In this document: positions 11,771-21,934 of the stretch, in pieces
Layout: each line of letters begins with the position of its first letter
Position numbering within the stretch: the stretch's first letter is position 1
NCBI GenBank assembly: GCA_036571765.1
Contig: BROE01000020.1
Coordinates: 1,196,537 to 1,260,536, forward strand
Length of the DNA stretch: 64,000 nucleotides
From: Plecoglossus altivelis
Lineage: Eukaryota; Chordata; Actinopteri; Osmeriformes; Plecoglossidae
Reading direction: 5' to 3'
The notes under the pieces: generated by a model
Seen by the model: the letters and a program-made list of their open reading frames with translations, nothing else
Databases searched by the model: none
What the model was told of the DNA's origin: nothing
Position numbers and translations under genes: made by a program

Positions 11771-11882
11771 CCTTCCTTATTAAAACGTCTTCCTTCATCA
11801 CTGAATACAATAGGTGGATTCATAGACCCGTCACTCTTCATGGTCACACAGCTGGGTACAGGTGAGGCTGGTCTCTGCTGTC
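11771..11882 (-). pseudogene. NLR relic exon, RPASPVPSC repeat 2
   Basis: The minus strand reads QRPASPVPSCVTMKSDGSM followed by NPPIVFSDEGRRF, homologous to the exon at 15087-15198. The donor is GTATGT and the acceptor is a CAG about 6-8 bases beyond the frame start. The truncated 5' end of an L2-like LINE on the opposite strand begins about 60 bp away. Confidence 0.7.
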
Positions 11883-11944
11883 TGATTCTGTCAAAACAAT
11901 ATTTAAACAATTACAAAAAAGAAAATGATTCAGTCAAGTGTTTG

Positions 11945-14900
11945 ATTTGCGGGAGTTCACGGCCATTGTTATGGTCGCGGTTTACATTCCTCAGTGTGCA
12001 AATGCAAAAGATGCGCTTCGTGAACTGTACAGCGCCATCAGCGAGCAACAAACATATAACCCGACGGCTTTTTCATCATAGCCGGTGACTTCAACCATGC
12101 AAATTTAAAGTCAGTTTTGCCTAAGTTCTACCAACATGTGAACTTTGCAACAAGGGGAAACAACACACTAGACTTTGTTTACACAACAGTTAAGAACGCA
12201 TACAAAGCCGAACCCCGCCCCCACCTCGGGTACTCAGACCACATCTCTGTTATGCTAATCCCAGCATATAGCCCACTTCTCAAACTTGCCAAACCGGTCC
12301 TTAAACAAATCACAGTATGGCCAGAAAATGCTATCTTTGCACTGCAGGACTGCTTCCAGGACAAAGACTGGAACATGTTCAAAGAGGCAGCCACTTACAA
12401 CAACCACACAGACCTACAAGAGGACACTGAAACTTTGACTGCTTACATCAAAAAGTGCACAGATGATGTGAAAGTCACTAAGACACCACATGCGCCAACC
12501 AGAAACCATGGATGACAGCAGAGGTCCGTGGCCTGCTAAAGACCAGAGATGAAGCTTTCAGATCAGGAGATACAGCAGCCCTCAGAACAGCAAGAGCCAA
12601 TCTGTCCTGCAGCATCAAAAATACAAAACGATCATTTGCTCAAAAAATCAACAATCACTTCACAGACAGCAGAGACACAGGGAGTCTGTGGCAAGCCATT
12701 CAGACCATCGCAGACTACAAGCCCCTGCCACAGGCCTGCGGCGATGATGACACATCCCTCCCAGATACACTCAACCACTTTTATTCTCGGTTTGACATGC
12801 AGAATGACACACCTGCACAAAAACTGCCCACTCCCCCCAACGACCAGGCACTCTGTCTGTCTCAAGCCAACGTAGGGAAGACCCTGTCTAGGATCATCCC
12901 ACGCAAGGCTGCAGGCCCCGACAATATACCTGGCCGTGTACTGAAAGACTGTGCTGTACAGCTGACAGATGTCCTAACAGACACCTTCAACACCTTGCTG
13001 ACTCAGGCAGTGGTCCCCACATGTCTCAACTCCACAACAATCATACCGGTTCCAAAGAAATCACTTGTGTCCTGTCTAAATGACTACCGTCCCATACCAC
13101 TGACCCCTATCATAATGAAGTACTTTGAGAAGTTAGTCATGAATGACATAAAAACCAGCCTCTCCAACACACTCGACCCGCTCCAGTTTGCATACCGTCC
13201 AAACCACTCCACAGCCAATGCAATTTCCTCAACCCTTCACCTGGCTCTTACCCACCTAGAAAACAAAGACTCTTATGTAAGAATGCTGTTCATTGACTTC
13301 AGCTCAGCATTCAACACAACAATCCCTCAACAGCTCACTAATAAACTAGACGTACTGGGCCTAAACAATTCCCTCTGCAATTGGATTCTGGACTTTCTAA
13401 CCAAAAGACCTCAGTCAGTCCGTGTCGGCCATAACACCTCGAGCACTTCCACACTGAGCACAGGTGCCCCACAAGGCTGTGTGCTCAGCCAGCTGCTCTT
13501 CAGGCTGCTGACCCACGACTGCACTGCCAAGTTCAGCTCCAACCACATCATCAAGTTTGCTGATGACACAACAGTGGTAGGTCTCATCAGCAACAACGGT
13601 GAAACGCACTACAGAGAGGAAGTGGCACAGCTGGCAAAACGGTGTGGGGCAAACAACCTGTTCCTCAACTTGAGTAAGACAAAAGAGCTCGCCTGTCGAG
13701 AGAGTCAACAGCACCAAATTCCTGGGGGTGCACATCACAGGACTTTACCCGGACCACCAACACCAAGTTACTCTCAAAGAAGGCACATCAGCACCTACAC
13801 TTTCTCCGCCGGCTGAAGAGAGCAAGTCTCCCTCCACCCATTCTCACCGCATTCTACAGGGGCACCATTGAGAGTGTGCTGACCAGCTGCATCACTGTCT
13901 GGTACGGGAACTGTACTGCAGCAGACCGCAAGACCATCCAACGGACAGTGAACACAGCTGCGAGGATCATCGGTGCCCCGCTCCACTCCATCCTGGACAT
14001 TTTCCACACATGATGCTCCAGCAAAGCCAATGGTATCGTAAAGGACCCCACTCACCCCTCCCACAGCCTCTTCCAGCTCCTACCATCAGGCAGACGGTAC
14101 CGGAGCATCAGAGCCCGCTCTGCAACACTGCTCAACAGCTTTTTCCCCCAGGCTTTGAGAGCCCTGAGCTCTAATCACCCCGACCCTTTCTGACTCCCCA
14201 TACAAACCCCATACCACCTGAAACTAAGACAATCTAAAACTTGCACTAGTCACTTATCCACTGCACTACACACTTTTCACACACACTGCTGTGTGTACAC
14301 AATTGCACTAAAGACTCTGTAATATCGGCAACATATGAAGTGAAGTGAAGTGACGTATTGTCAAGTATGGTTACCCACACTCGAAATGTACCTCTGCATT
14401 TAACCCATCCAAGTGCACACACAGAAGTGAGTAGTGGGCAACCGCACGCACACACACACACAGTGAACATACACCCAGGGCAGTGGGCAGCTATTGCTCC
14501 AGCGCCCGGGAAGCAATTGGGGGTTCAGTGCTTTGCTCAAGGGCACCTCAGTCATGGTATCGAAGGCAGAGAGAGTGCTGTTTATTCACAATCCCCACCT
14601 TCAATTCCTGCTGGTGCGAGAATCGACCAGCAACTTGAAGGTTACAAGCCCGACTCCCTAACCATTAGGCCACGACTTCCCCCTATGTATGTTTACACGC
14701 TCATATTCCTTGCACACGTACATTACTCTTTGCACATGTACAGTTCCCCATCGGTAAGTATTCGTACAGTTTGTATAGTTTCTATCTTTTTTAGTTCATG
14801 CATAGGGAAAATTGTTATATTTATTTTTACTTGATTGTTGTTTGCCTGTACTGTTGTATGTCTGTACTTATGTAGTACCGTGGCTCTGTGAGGCACGAAA

Positions 14901-14970
14901 TTTCGTTCCACTGTAAGCCCCCGCATGTAGCGGAATGACAATAAAGCACAACTTGAACTTGAACTTGATT
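11945..14970 (+). mobile_element. L2/CR1/Rex-group LINE, 5'-truncated and mutated
   Basis: The element starts inside the endonuclease (AIVMVAVYIPQCANAKDAL, then AGDFNHANLKSVLPKFYQ after a frameshift near 12060). A second frameshift lies near 12510. The reverse transcriptase occupies roughly 12512-13816, with NDYRPIPLTPIIMKYFEKLV, LFIDFSSAFNTTIPQ, TGAPQGCVLS and the catalytic FADD at 13556-13567. The C-terminal tail continues in another frame (RRLKRASLPPPILTAFYRGT to ARIIGAPLHSILDIF, near 14011). The 3' end has AATAAAG and a (TGAACT)n tail, typical of this LINE group. It is inserted antisense in an NLR intron and cannot move by itself. Exact clade assignment is tentative. Confidence 0.9.
14336..14683. 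mobile_element. Dispersed fish repeat nested in the LINE 3' UTR
   Basis: It starts with a GAAGTGAAGTGAAGTGAC repeat and contains CTGCATTTAACCCATCC, CAAGGGCACCTCAGTCATGG and TAACCATTAGGCCACGACT. I recognise it as a widespread non-coding fish repeat, but I cannot settle its class (SINE-like or non-autonomous DNA element). It interrupts LINE-like 3' UTR sequence on both sides. Confidence 0.6.
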
Positions 14971-15086
14971 ATAGAGAATTTCAAGGGTCAAAGAGGAAAT
15001 ATACCATATGGTCCTCAGATAAAAACAGAACTCCCATGCCAGTGTTTCAACAAGACAGTGTTGTTATTAATAGACCATGTTCTTAC

Positions 15087-15198
15087 CTCTGTTTAGTAGT
15101 AATGCCTTTGACTCTGAACAAAATGGGTCGATCCATAGACCCTTCACTCTTCATGGACACACAGCTGGGTACAGGTGAGGCTGGTCTCTCCTGGATTG
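15087..15198 (-). pseudogene. NLR relic exon, RPASPVPSC repeat 1
   Basis: The minus strand reads ERPASPVPSCVSMKSEGSM then DRPILFRVKG. It has an AG acceptor just outside 15198 and a GTAAGA donor after 15087. This short exon type is repeated in tandem near the N-terminus of fish NLRC3-like genes. A second copy lies at 11771-11882, and the LINE insertion separates the two. Confidence 0.7.
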
Positions 15199-15323
15199 GG
15201 CTTTAACACAACAGAGACATACCTTCAGTCTCTCATTTATTCTGACTAATGATGATGTCATAATATCACTGCTGAGCTCTGAGATAGCGAACAGTCATGA
15301 ACAGTTATGGATTCTCATCTTAC

Positions 15324-15470
15324 CTCTTAGCTTTGGTGTCCAAGTCATGTTCCCTGGAGAGACTCATTTTACAGGCAGGGACCCCCTCCTCTCTCTCCCC
15401 AGAGAGACTGATCTTAGAGGCAGGGACCTTTAAGTCAGAACTTCTCTCCTCAGTGTTAGATTAGACAGAT
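15324..15470 (-). pseudogene. NLR relic N-terminal exon (MSLSRE-type repeats)
   Basis: The minus strand encodes two tandem copies of a KxSLS(G/R)E(R/H) unit, including VPASKISLSGEREEGVPACK and KMSLSREHDLDTKAKR, followed by a GTAAG donor at 15323. Such repeats begin many fish NLRC3-like proteins. The upstream limit is uncertain: a TAA lies just 5' in the same frame, and the ATG inside the second repeat (KMSLS) is the only start I can see. Confidence 0.6.
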
Positions 15471-15581
15471 TTAGAAGCCAGACCTGTAGTCGTGTAAACA
15501 AACAACAGTTAGAATCCGAACCTTCTGGACTGTTACCTCAAGAGAGGAAGGAAAACTAACTCTATACCCTCATTTAGAACG

Positions 15582-15846
15582 CACCACTATGATGTGAACC
15601 ACCCAGTTAAAACATATTCAGTTCCTCATTCATTTACTTCCTACTGACATGGAACAACAGAGGACAACAGAGACAACAAGCTCCCCTTCATCATACTGCA
15701 CTATCAGCTGTACTTTGCATTAACTCACTTCCTCTTAGAAAACCTTGATGGATCAGTCACATTTGTCTCTACACGTGTGTCTCTGTGGATGAATGATGAT
15801 GATCTATGTTTATGGAGTGTACAGAATTACAACAATGTCATTGTAA
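15582..15846. repeat. Direct repeat copy A (265 bp)
   Basis: This non-coding segment is nearly identical to 16787-17051. Shared blocks include GGACAACAGAGACAACAAGC, TTGATGGATCAGTCACATTT and ATTACAACAATGTCATTGTA. It lies upstream of the NLR relic's first visible exon and may be part of its duplicated promoter/5' region. Confidence 0.9.
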
Positions 15847-16786
15847 TTACCATATTTAGAATAACTAGATAATTGACCAACAACAGCATGGCTGGCTAAT
15901 CATTTTACAGATCTATCTAAGCTTCTTCAAATTTCCTCAATTGGATCCGAGCAAACAAGAACCCTTCTCTATCTGTGCTGTTTCTGATCACCTGCCCTGT
16001 CAGAACCATCCAAGTCTCTGCCTTCCCTATACAGAGGACCAGAGGATCAGTTTTACACTAGATGAAGTATTAGATGAAGGCTTATATTATCATAGGTTGT
16101 CATGGGCTTGCCATCTCTTTGACCCTCAATCAAAAGCTGTTAGCACTAGCTCCCCAGTCTAGAGACGACAAAAGTAATCTAAAGAGGATACATACATTTG
16201 ATACACTCATTTTTTTTAAAGCTTGGTTACTCGTCTACAGTATTCCTGTCAAATATCATAGCCTGTCTTCTTCCCTGACCACTGTTAACTGATAACACAG
16301 TACATCCTCTTCCTGTTGATCAGCACAGGTGGGAGGTCCTTAACCACTGACTGTTTAGACAGTGTTGCTACACACATTAGCCTATTATCACATTTACAGA
16401 CACACTAGACACATCTTAGCTTTCCAAGGCAGGCCATCATTATGCTGTTTGCTAAAGCTTGTTTATTCCTGCATAGCCATAAGTTAGTCATTGTTGGATG
16501 TGACTTGGAAATGTCTGATATACTAGTGTAGGTCCAAGGTCACCATCTTACCATTCCTATGAACCATCTAAAGCCTAAACAAACGCTACCTAGCACTCTG
16601 AATGCAGCATCCTCTGTCTGTGCTAGTGAAGGCTGTGTTGATGTCACCCCATCAGTGCCTCTGCCATTTTGATGCCCTAAGCATAATTCCTTTATGATGC
16701 CCCCCCACCACCCTGAGAAAAAGTGCATCATATTTAAATACTAAAATCACATCGGCATTATGATTATTATGACTAGGATGATTTTT

Positions 16787-17051
16787 CACCACTTTGATGT
16801 GAACCACCCAGTTAACACATATTCATTTCCTCAGATATTTACGTCTTACTCACATGGGACAACAGAGGACAACAGAGACAACAAGCTCCACTTCATCATA
16901 CTGCACCATCAGCTGTACTGATCACTAACTCACTTCCTCTTAGAAAACTTTGATGGATCAGTCACATTTGTCTCTAAATGTGTGTCTCTGTGGATGAATC
17001 ATGATGATCAATGTTTATGGAGTGTGCAGAATTACAACAATGTCATTGTAA
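16787..17051. repeat. Direct repeat copy B (265 bp), ends at the gap
   Basis: Second copy of 15582-15846, of equal length and about 1205 bp away. It ends at the last base before the run of N. The 940 bp between the copies holds no recognisable gene. Confidence 0.9.
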
Positions 17052-17551
17052 NNNNNNNNNNNNNNNNNNNNNNNNNNNNNNNNNNNNNNNNNNNNNNNNN
17101 NNNNNNNNNNNNNNNNNNNNNNNNNNNNNNNNNNNNNNNNNNNNNNNNNNNNNNNNNNNNNNNNNNNNNNNNNNNNNNNNNNNNNNNNNNNNNNNNNNNN
17201 NNNNNNNNNNNNNNNNNNNNNNNNNNNNNNNNNNNNNNNNNNNNNNNNNNNNNNNNNNNNNNNNNNNNNNNNNNNNNNNNNNNNNNNNNNNNNNNNNNNN
17301 NNNNNNNNNNNNNNNNNNNNNNNNNNNNNNNNNNNNNNNNNNNNNNNNNNNNNNNNNNNNNNNNNNNNNNNNNNNNNNNNNNNNNNNNNNNNNNNNNNNN
17401 NNNNNNNNNNNNNNNNNNNNNNNNNNNNNNNNNNNNNNNNNNNNNNNNNNNNNNNNNNNNNNNNNNNNNNNNNNNNNNNNNNNNNNNNNNNNNNNNNNNN
17501 NNNNNNNNNNNNNNNNNNNNNNNNNNNNNNNNNNNNNNNNNNNNNNNNNNN
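17052..17551. other. Assembly gap (500 N)
   Basis: Exactly 500 N, which looks like a placeholder and not a measured length. The left edge is a direct-repeat copy and the right edge a tRNA-Gly-like sequence, so the missing DNA is probably repetitive. Confidence 0.99.
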
Positions 17552-17571
17552 TACCAATGAACCACCAATGC
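17552..17571 (-). tRNA. tRNA-Gly-like 5' end, cut by the gap
   Basis: On the minus strand these 20 bases differ from the 5' end of eukaryotic tRNA-Gly by one base (T for G in GGTTCAGTGG). They cover the acceptor 5' strand and the A-box start. The rest would lie inside the N run, so anticodon and function cannot be judged. It could be a complete gene in the gap, a pseudogene or a tRNA-derived repeat. Confidence 0.5.
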
Positions 17572-18026
17572 TCTACCATTAAGTTGTCTTTGCTGCAGGA
17601 CAACTTTGTGTCTACACTTCGCTGTTAAGCAGCAGGGCCAAATTGAAAGGCAAAGCTTCAAAGGGAACCCCCAACCTTGGTGAGCTCTGCCAGACAAGGT
17701 TTATCTGAAATTCAAAGTCTTGATCTCCTGTTCACTAGGCAGGCACAATGACCAACTCAGACACAACGCCTTCATACCTTGCCAAAGGTGGTCTCAAGCT
17801 ACAGAAGGCTGCTGTTCTCTCTTTCAGCAGGCACTTTGGCGCTTTTGACGTTCTAGACGTTCTGGTAGAATCAGCTTTGCTCGTTCTTGTTCGGAGCGAT
17901 GCCACGTGTGCCGAACAGGCACCGAGTCGGCCAGTCTCACTGGAACTCACAAATGTATTGCAGAAATAAGTGGTCCTTCTTGGATCAAGTTCTGTCAGAT
18001 GAAGAAGAAGAGCAACAAAGGCGTAT

Positions 18027-18091
18027 CTCCCCGTCAGGGAATTGAACCCTGGTCTCCCGGACAGGGGTACTGACCGCTATACTAACGAGGA
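18027..18091 (-). pseudogene. tRNA-Asp-like pseudogene (short anticodon arm)
   Basis: The minus strand starts TCCTCGTTAGTATAGCGGTC and ends with a perfect T arm (CAGGG TTCAATT CCCTG) and ACGGGGAG. The acceptor strands pair fully. It is about 65 nt long, not 72: the anticodon arm has lost around 7 bases, leaving GTC in a stem too short for a normal five-pair arm. No TTTT terminator follows closely. It is most likely a pseudogene or tRNA-derived sequence. Confidence 0.75.
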
Positions 18092-19408
18092 CATGGCACT
18101 GTGTTTGAGGTTGTAGGTCGCAACCTCACCCATGACAAGCAGGTCAAACCAACTGAAAACAAGGCCAACAACAGTACACGCCAGTGCAATGCTTTGCCTG
18201 GAAATCCAACCCCATCCTCCCGCATGTTTGGTAGGGCTGGGCAATTCATGGCAAAATGTTGACATCTCTGTATTTGCAAGCAATCTTTCATGTTGAACAT
18301 GTGTCTTGATACCTTCCCATTGGCAACAACATCAAAAATCAATCACAGCTGATCACAATCACAACATGACACAGCTATGGTTGCAAAGTCATTCTACGAA
18401 GCAGTTTACTTCCCAAAATTATGACAACTATTTTTCTTGATAAAAGTTTGTGTATGTGTCGAAAACAATACTTTGACTTGTTTTGTCTCATTTCACCCTT
18501 ATAGCTTAATTGAAGTATTCCAATTGCTATCCAGTGACAAGAAATAAATCCCCAAATCCGATGCTGTTACCCCACGTTATTTTACCAGTAAGAAATTAAA
18601 TGAGTTACACATGAAATGCCACCTTTTGGAAACCAAATGTCCGCCCATCTAATTAGTTCTAGAACCAAGCATGGTGAGAGATCTCACAAAAAAAGACGAA
18701 TGCAGAGAGCAAAACTAGTAATTTAGGTTTAATACTTAATTTGCTTAATTTAAACTTTTTTATTATACAATTTATCTTAATTGACATCAGTCAAGTCAAG
18801 CAGTGTAGAAATATATTCACTACAATTAGATTTGAACACCGATATAAAATGTATCTTCCAATATCTTCCTTCTGAGATAGGGCAGCCCCTAGAAGGTCAA
18901 GTCCCAACAACACCAAACTTCATCTCAAGTATCCTCACATATTGGCTAACACCACCCATCTAATAGTTAACATCAGAATATCAAATTCAACAAGAGTTTC
19001 AAAATTGAACAATGTTGGTGACCATTGACAGATATGGAAACCATCAAAGCAGTCAGCCAGATCCTTGCTGCTGTGGTTCTCCATCAACCAACTGCATAAT
19101 CAGACAAAACGCATGTAGTGAGAGACTGTCCAGAAGAAAAAAAAACTAGTTACACCAAAGCAGTAAACTTTAAGTACTATATTACTCTCACCCAAGTCAC
19201 GGTAAAAAACAATGAAACTCTCAAACACCGGGGGTGTTTAAGTAATTATGCAAACGAAAAGTGAGAGACGACATTGTTCAATGCATCCACTCCAAAAATT
19301 ACAAAGGGGGAAAGGTTTGACGTGGAGTATAATTTGGATGAATTTCGATGAAGTTAAGCAGTAGCAAAAGGACTGCCTGGCATAAGAGTTCTGTGTGGAC
19401 TGCTTGCT
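18092..19408. other. Intergenic, no gene recognised
   Basis: AT-rich sequence with short open frames only. It borders the stop codon of arfrp1 on its right and probably includes that gene's 3' UTR (minus strand). I see no coding signal. Confidence 0.5.
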
Positions 19409-21510
19409 TTATGTGATGTCCTTCTGTCTTGGGGGCCGGTGGATGTTTCTGACGACACACTTCACCATCCACTCGATACCTTCATTCACACCATCCCTGA
19501 GAAAGGAAATACACACATTTATTCTTGCTCTTCTTCATTAATTTCAGACTCCACCAGGAATTTGTCTCAGTAATTTGGTAGACAAATGCTTTTATTTACA
19601 GATGTAGAACAAGAAAACAAATGTTCCTCTTTAGTACATTCTCACGCTATTTAGTTCATAATAAATGGTAGCTCACCCTGTTAGGGCAGTACACGGCTGC
19701 ACCAGACAATCTCTTTTCCCGATCTTAGGAGCGCAGTCGCTAAAAGCTGTTTTAATGTCTGGCACCGACATACAGTTCTAGAAGAGAATGAGTCAGACGT
19801 TCAGTGATCGTCCAAACTCTTTTGACAGCAGCACTTTTTAAAATTACTTCTGCCAGACGAGGCATAATTTTATACAGTGACCTTAAAATCAACATAAGGC
19901 AGTTTGCTTTAATTTGAGGCTCTTTAGCAGTGGCAAAAGGTCAGAAACACTGTTCACAAGTAGATGAGTCCCACTTTACCATGAGAAGATGAATAGTGGT
20001 TCATTGAATGGTGAAAACAATGCAAACAACGAGTTAGACCGAAGACTCATGAAACAGTATTACTTGGCTATACTGCAGAGAGTTGGAAAAACAAGAAATG
20101 CCTACTACCCAAAGCATGGGAAAAGTTTGTGACACAGGGTGAAGGTGGTCTTATTAGTTGGGCTGTATGCCTTCAGCTTGAATTGGCCTACTTGATATGA
20201 TTAAGGACATTTTTAGTAGTGCATAATATTTATATTTATTCAAAAACAAAACAAACCTATGGCTAAAAATGCCTCAAAATGAATTAAATGAATGATAGCA
20301 TGTCTTATTTTGAAGCAACTACCTGATTTGAATAATTTCATGGAGATGAGAATCTGGTTGATCACGTCAAAAGCAGACATGTCAAGTAGGGAGCAGCACA
20401 GATGAGAAGTTCTAGTTGTGTTGGATCCAACTAAGCATGCATTTTACATGCAGATCATTGAGATGACCCGCAGTACAGGAAAGGAAAAGCAACACAACAG
20501 GAGATACTAAGCGCTTACTCACAATCTATGAGTCAACAGCTACAAGCAACCACTAAATGCTTAGGCTACGTGACCAAGAATACATTTTTCCTATAAACAA
20601 TGTTTATTAACTATTTTTGCAAGTATGTACCAAAAGTGGTACCATTATCAAAATATATAATCGAATACGTATGATAAACTAATAACAGACATGGCACCTT
20701 AATACCTTGTAACTATCCCAATCAAGATGAACGAAATGGTCTTTCCGAGCACAATACTAAAAGCGAAATAATGCAATTCAATAACTTGCTAGACACACCG
20801 GATTGAAAAACGAGGCTTCTTCATAACCGGGTTTACGAGGATTTGGTCTCAACAGACTCAGTGTTTGATAGCATTTGTACCTCTACGTCCTGCTTGTTAG
20901 CCAGCACGAGGAGTGGGACACCTTCCAATACCTCACTGCTGATCATTTTCTCTGAAAGAGGGAAAGGAAATGCTAAACATTCGTAAAGAACACCAAAATG
21001 TAAACTAATAGGGAGGGTAATGGATATTTTGAGCCAGTGCTCATGCAGATTGTTAGACTAGGATAGAATACTTGACGGTGTTGTAATTAAATAGTAAGTT
21101 CAATTGGCAGATCAACATTGACACGCGCCAGTTGAAGATACTCAAAATGAAGGCCAACTGAGCCCTTATAGCATTGGGCTGAGTTGTAAACTCACCAAAG
21201 GCATCTTTTGATTCCGACAGTCGCTCCTCATCAGTTGAGTCTATCACATATATAACTCCATGGGATTCTGCATAGTACTGTTGGAAGGTCAAGGTGTAGG
21301 TGTGAATGCTTCTCAATAAATATGGTGATCTTTACATTAGACCCAATAATACAAACTGTACAAACGTGCTGACTTTGTCCCATAGAGATTGGAGTTCCTC
21401 TTGTCCTCCAAGATCCCAAAACATCAAACGAGCTTTTCCAACATCGATTGTCCCAACTAGGAAAACAGATGAGTGGAAAACAAATAGATTATCCTTATTG
21501 GAAATTAATG

Positions 21511-21548
<38 letters not shown>

Positions 21549-21934
21549 ATGTGAAAGGACTTACTGTTCAGACCAACTGTCGTGGTGATTTTGGAGAGGT
21601 TCATTCCTTTGTAATTCTTGCTGAACCTTGTCTTGGTCTGTTCCAGGAAGGTCTGAGAGGGCGACAATAGAATAAGAATTAAGACATTGGAATAAATACC
21701 AAGTAAAACTTTGACTGGTGTAAGAGTAGACATATTTCAGGCTCCCAAACAATGCACACTACTGTATGCCATTTAACCTGTGCAGTCTGTAACATAGGCT
21801 ATGGCTACCTTTTCAATTTAAAAAACAAAGGTCTCACGTACCGTTTTCCCTGCATTGTCCAATCCAAGTATTAATATACAGTATTCGTCCTTTTGGAACA
21901 TGTACTTATACAGGCCAGACAGTAAAGTATACAT
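19409..21934 (-). CDS. arfrp1: ADP-ribosylation factor-related protein 1
   Basis: A small Arf-family GTPase of the trans-Golgi network. In vertebrates it acts upstream of Arl1/golgin recruitment and in Golgi-to-surface sorting. Seven coding exons are spliced: 21934-21842, 21652-21565, 21456-21374, 21277-21196, 20951-20881, 19777-19677 and 19496-19409. They total 606 nt, 201 residues plus stop, the length of the human protein. G1 is GLDNAGKT (24-31), the DxxG box is WDLGGQE (74-80) with the catalytic Gln79, and NKQD is at 134-137. As in the family, Gly2 is absent (start MYTLLSGLYKYMF), so there is no N-myristoylation; related proteins are N-acetylated instead. The C-terminus ends RPPRQKDIT. 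All splice sites are GT-AG. Introns 2 and 3 are only 108 and 96 bp. It is divergent from the synaptophysin-like gene. Confidence 0.97.
21514..21546. repeat. (CA)n microsatellite in arfrp1 intron 2
   Basis: About 16 CA units on the + strand, so the transcript carries a UG repeat beginning 18 nt downstream of the exon 2 donor in a 108-nt intron. Confidence 0.95.

Larger units (their letters stand above)
4615..15470 (-). pseudogene. NLRC3-like (FISNA-NACHT-LRR) NLR relic
   Basis: This is a minus-strand member of the fish-expanded NLR family, which are cytosolic innate-immune receptors or regulators. Recognisable exons in transcription order are: N-terminal repeats 15470-15324, 15198-15087 and 11882-11771; linker exons 10284-10221 and 10109-9881; the FISNA/NACHT exon 9635-8913; and LRR exons 8768-8601, 7997-7827, 7130-6960 and 4788-4615. 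Most are bounded by usable splice sites. The P-loop GVAGIGKT is intact at 9345-9322. An in-frame TAG at 9459-9457 lies between FISNA and the P-loop. Roughly 1.1 kb expected from the family (Walker B, winged helix, start of HD2) is missing at about 9248, and the frame changes there. I see no B30.2 exon downstream. I judge it a pseudogene. A misassembly that collapsed the large exon is the main alternative. Confidence 0.85.

Noticed and set aside
16982..17697. Long open frames of about 180-220 codons around 17.0-17.7 kb
   Set aside because: They run through the 500-N gap and have no real sequence.
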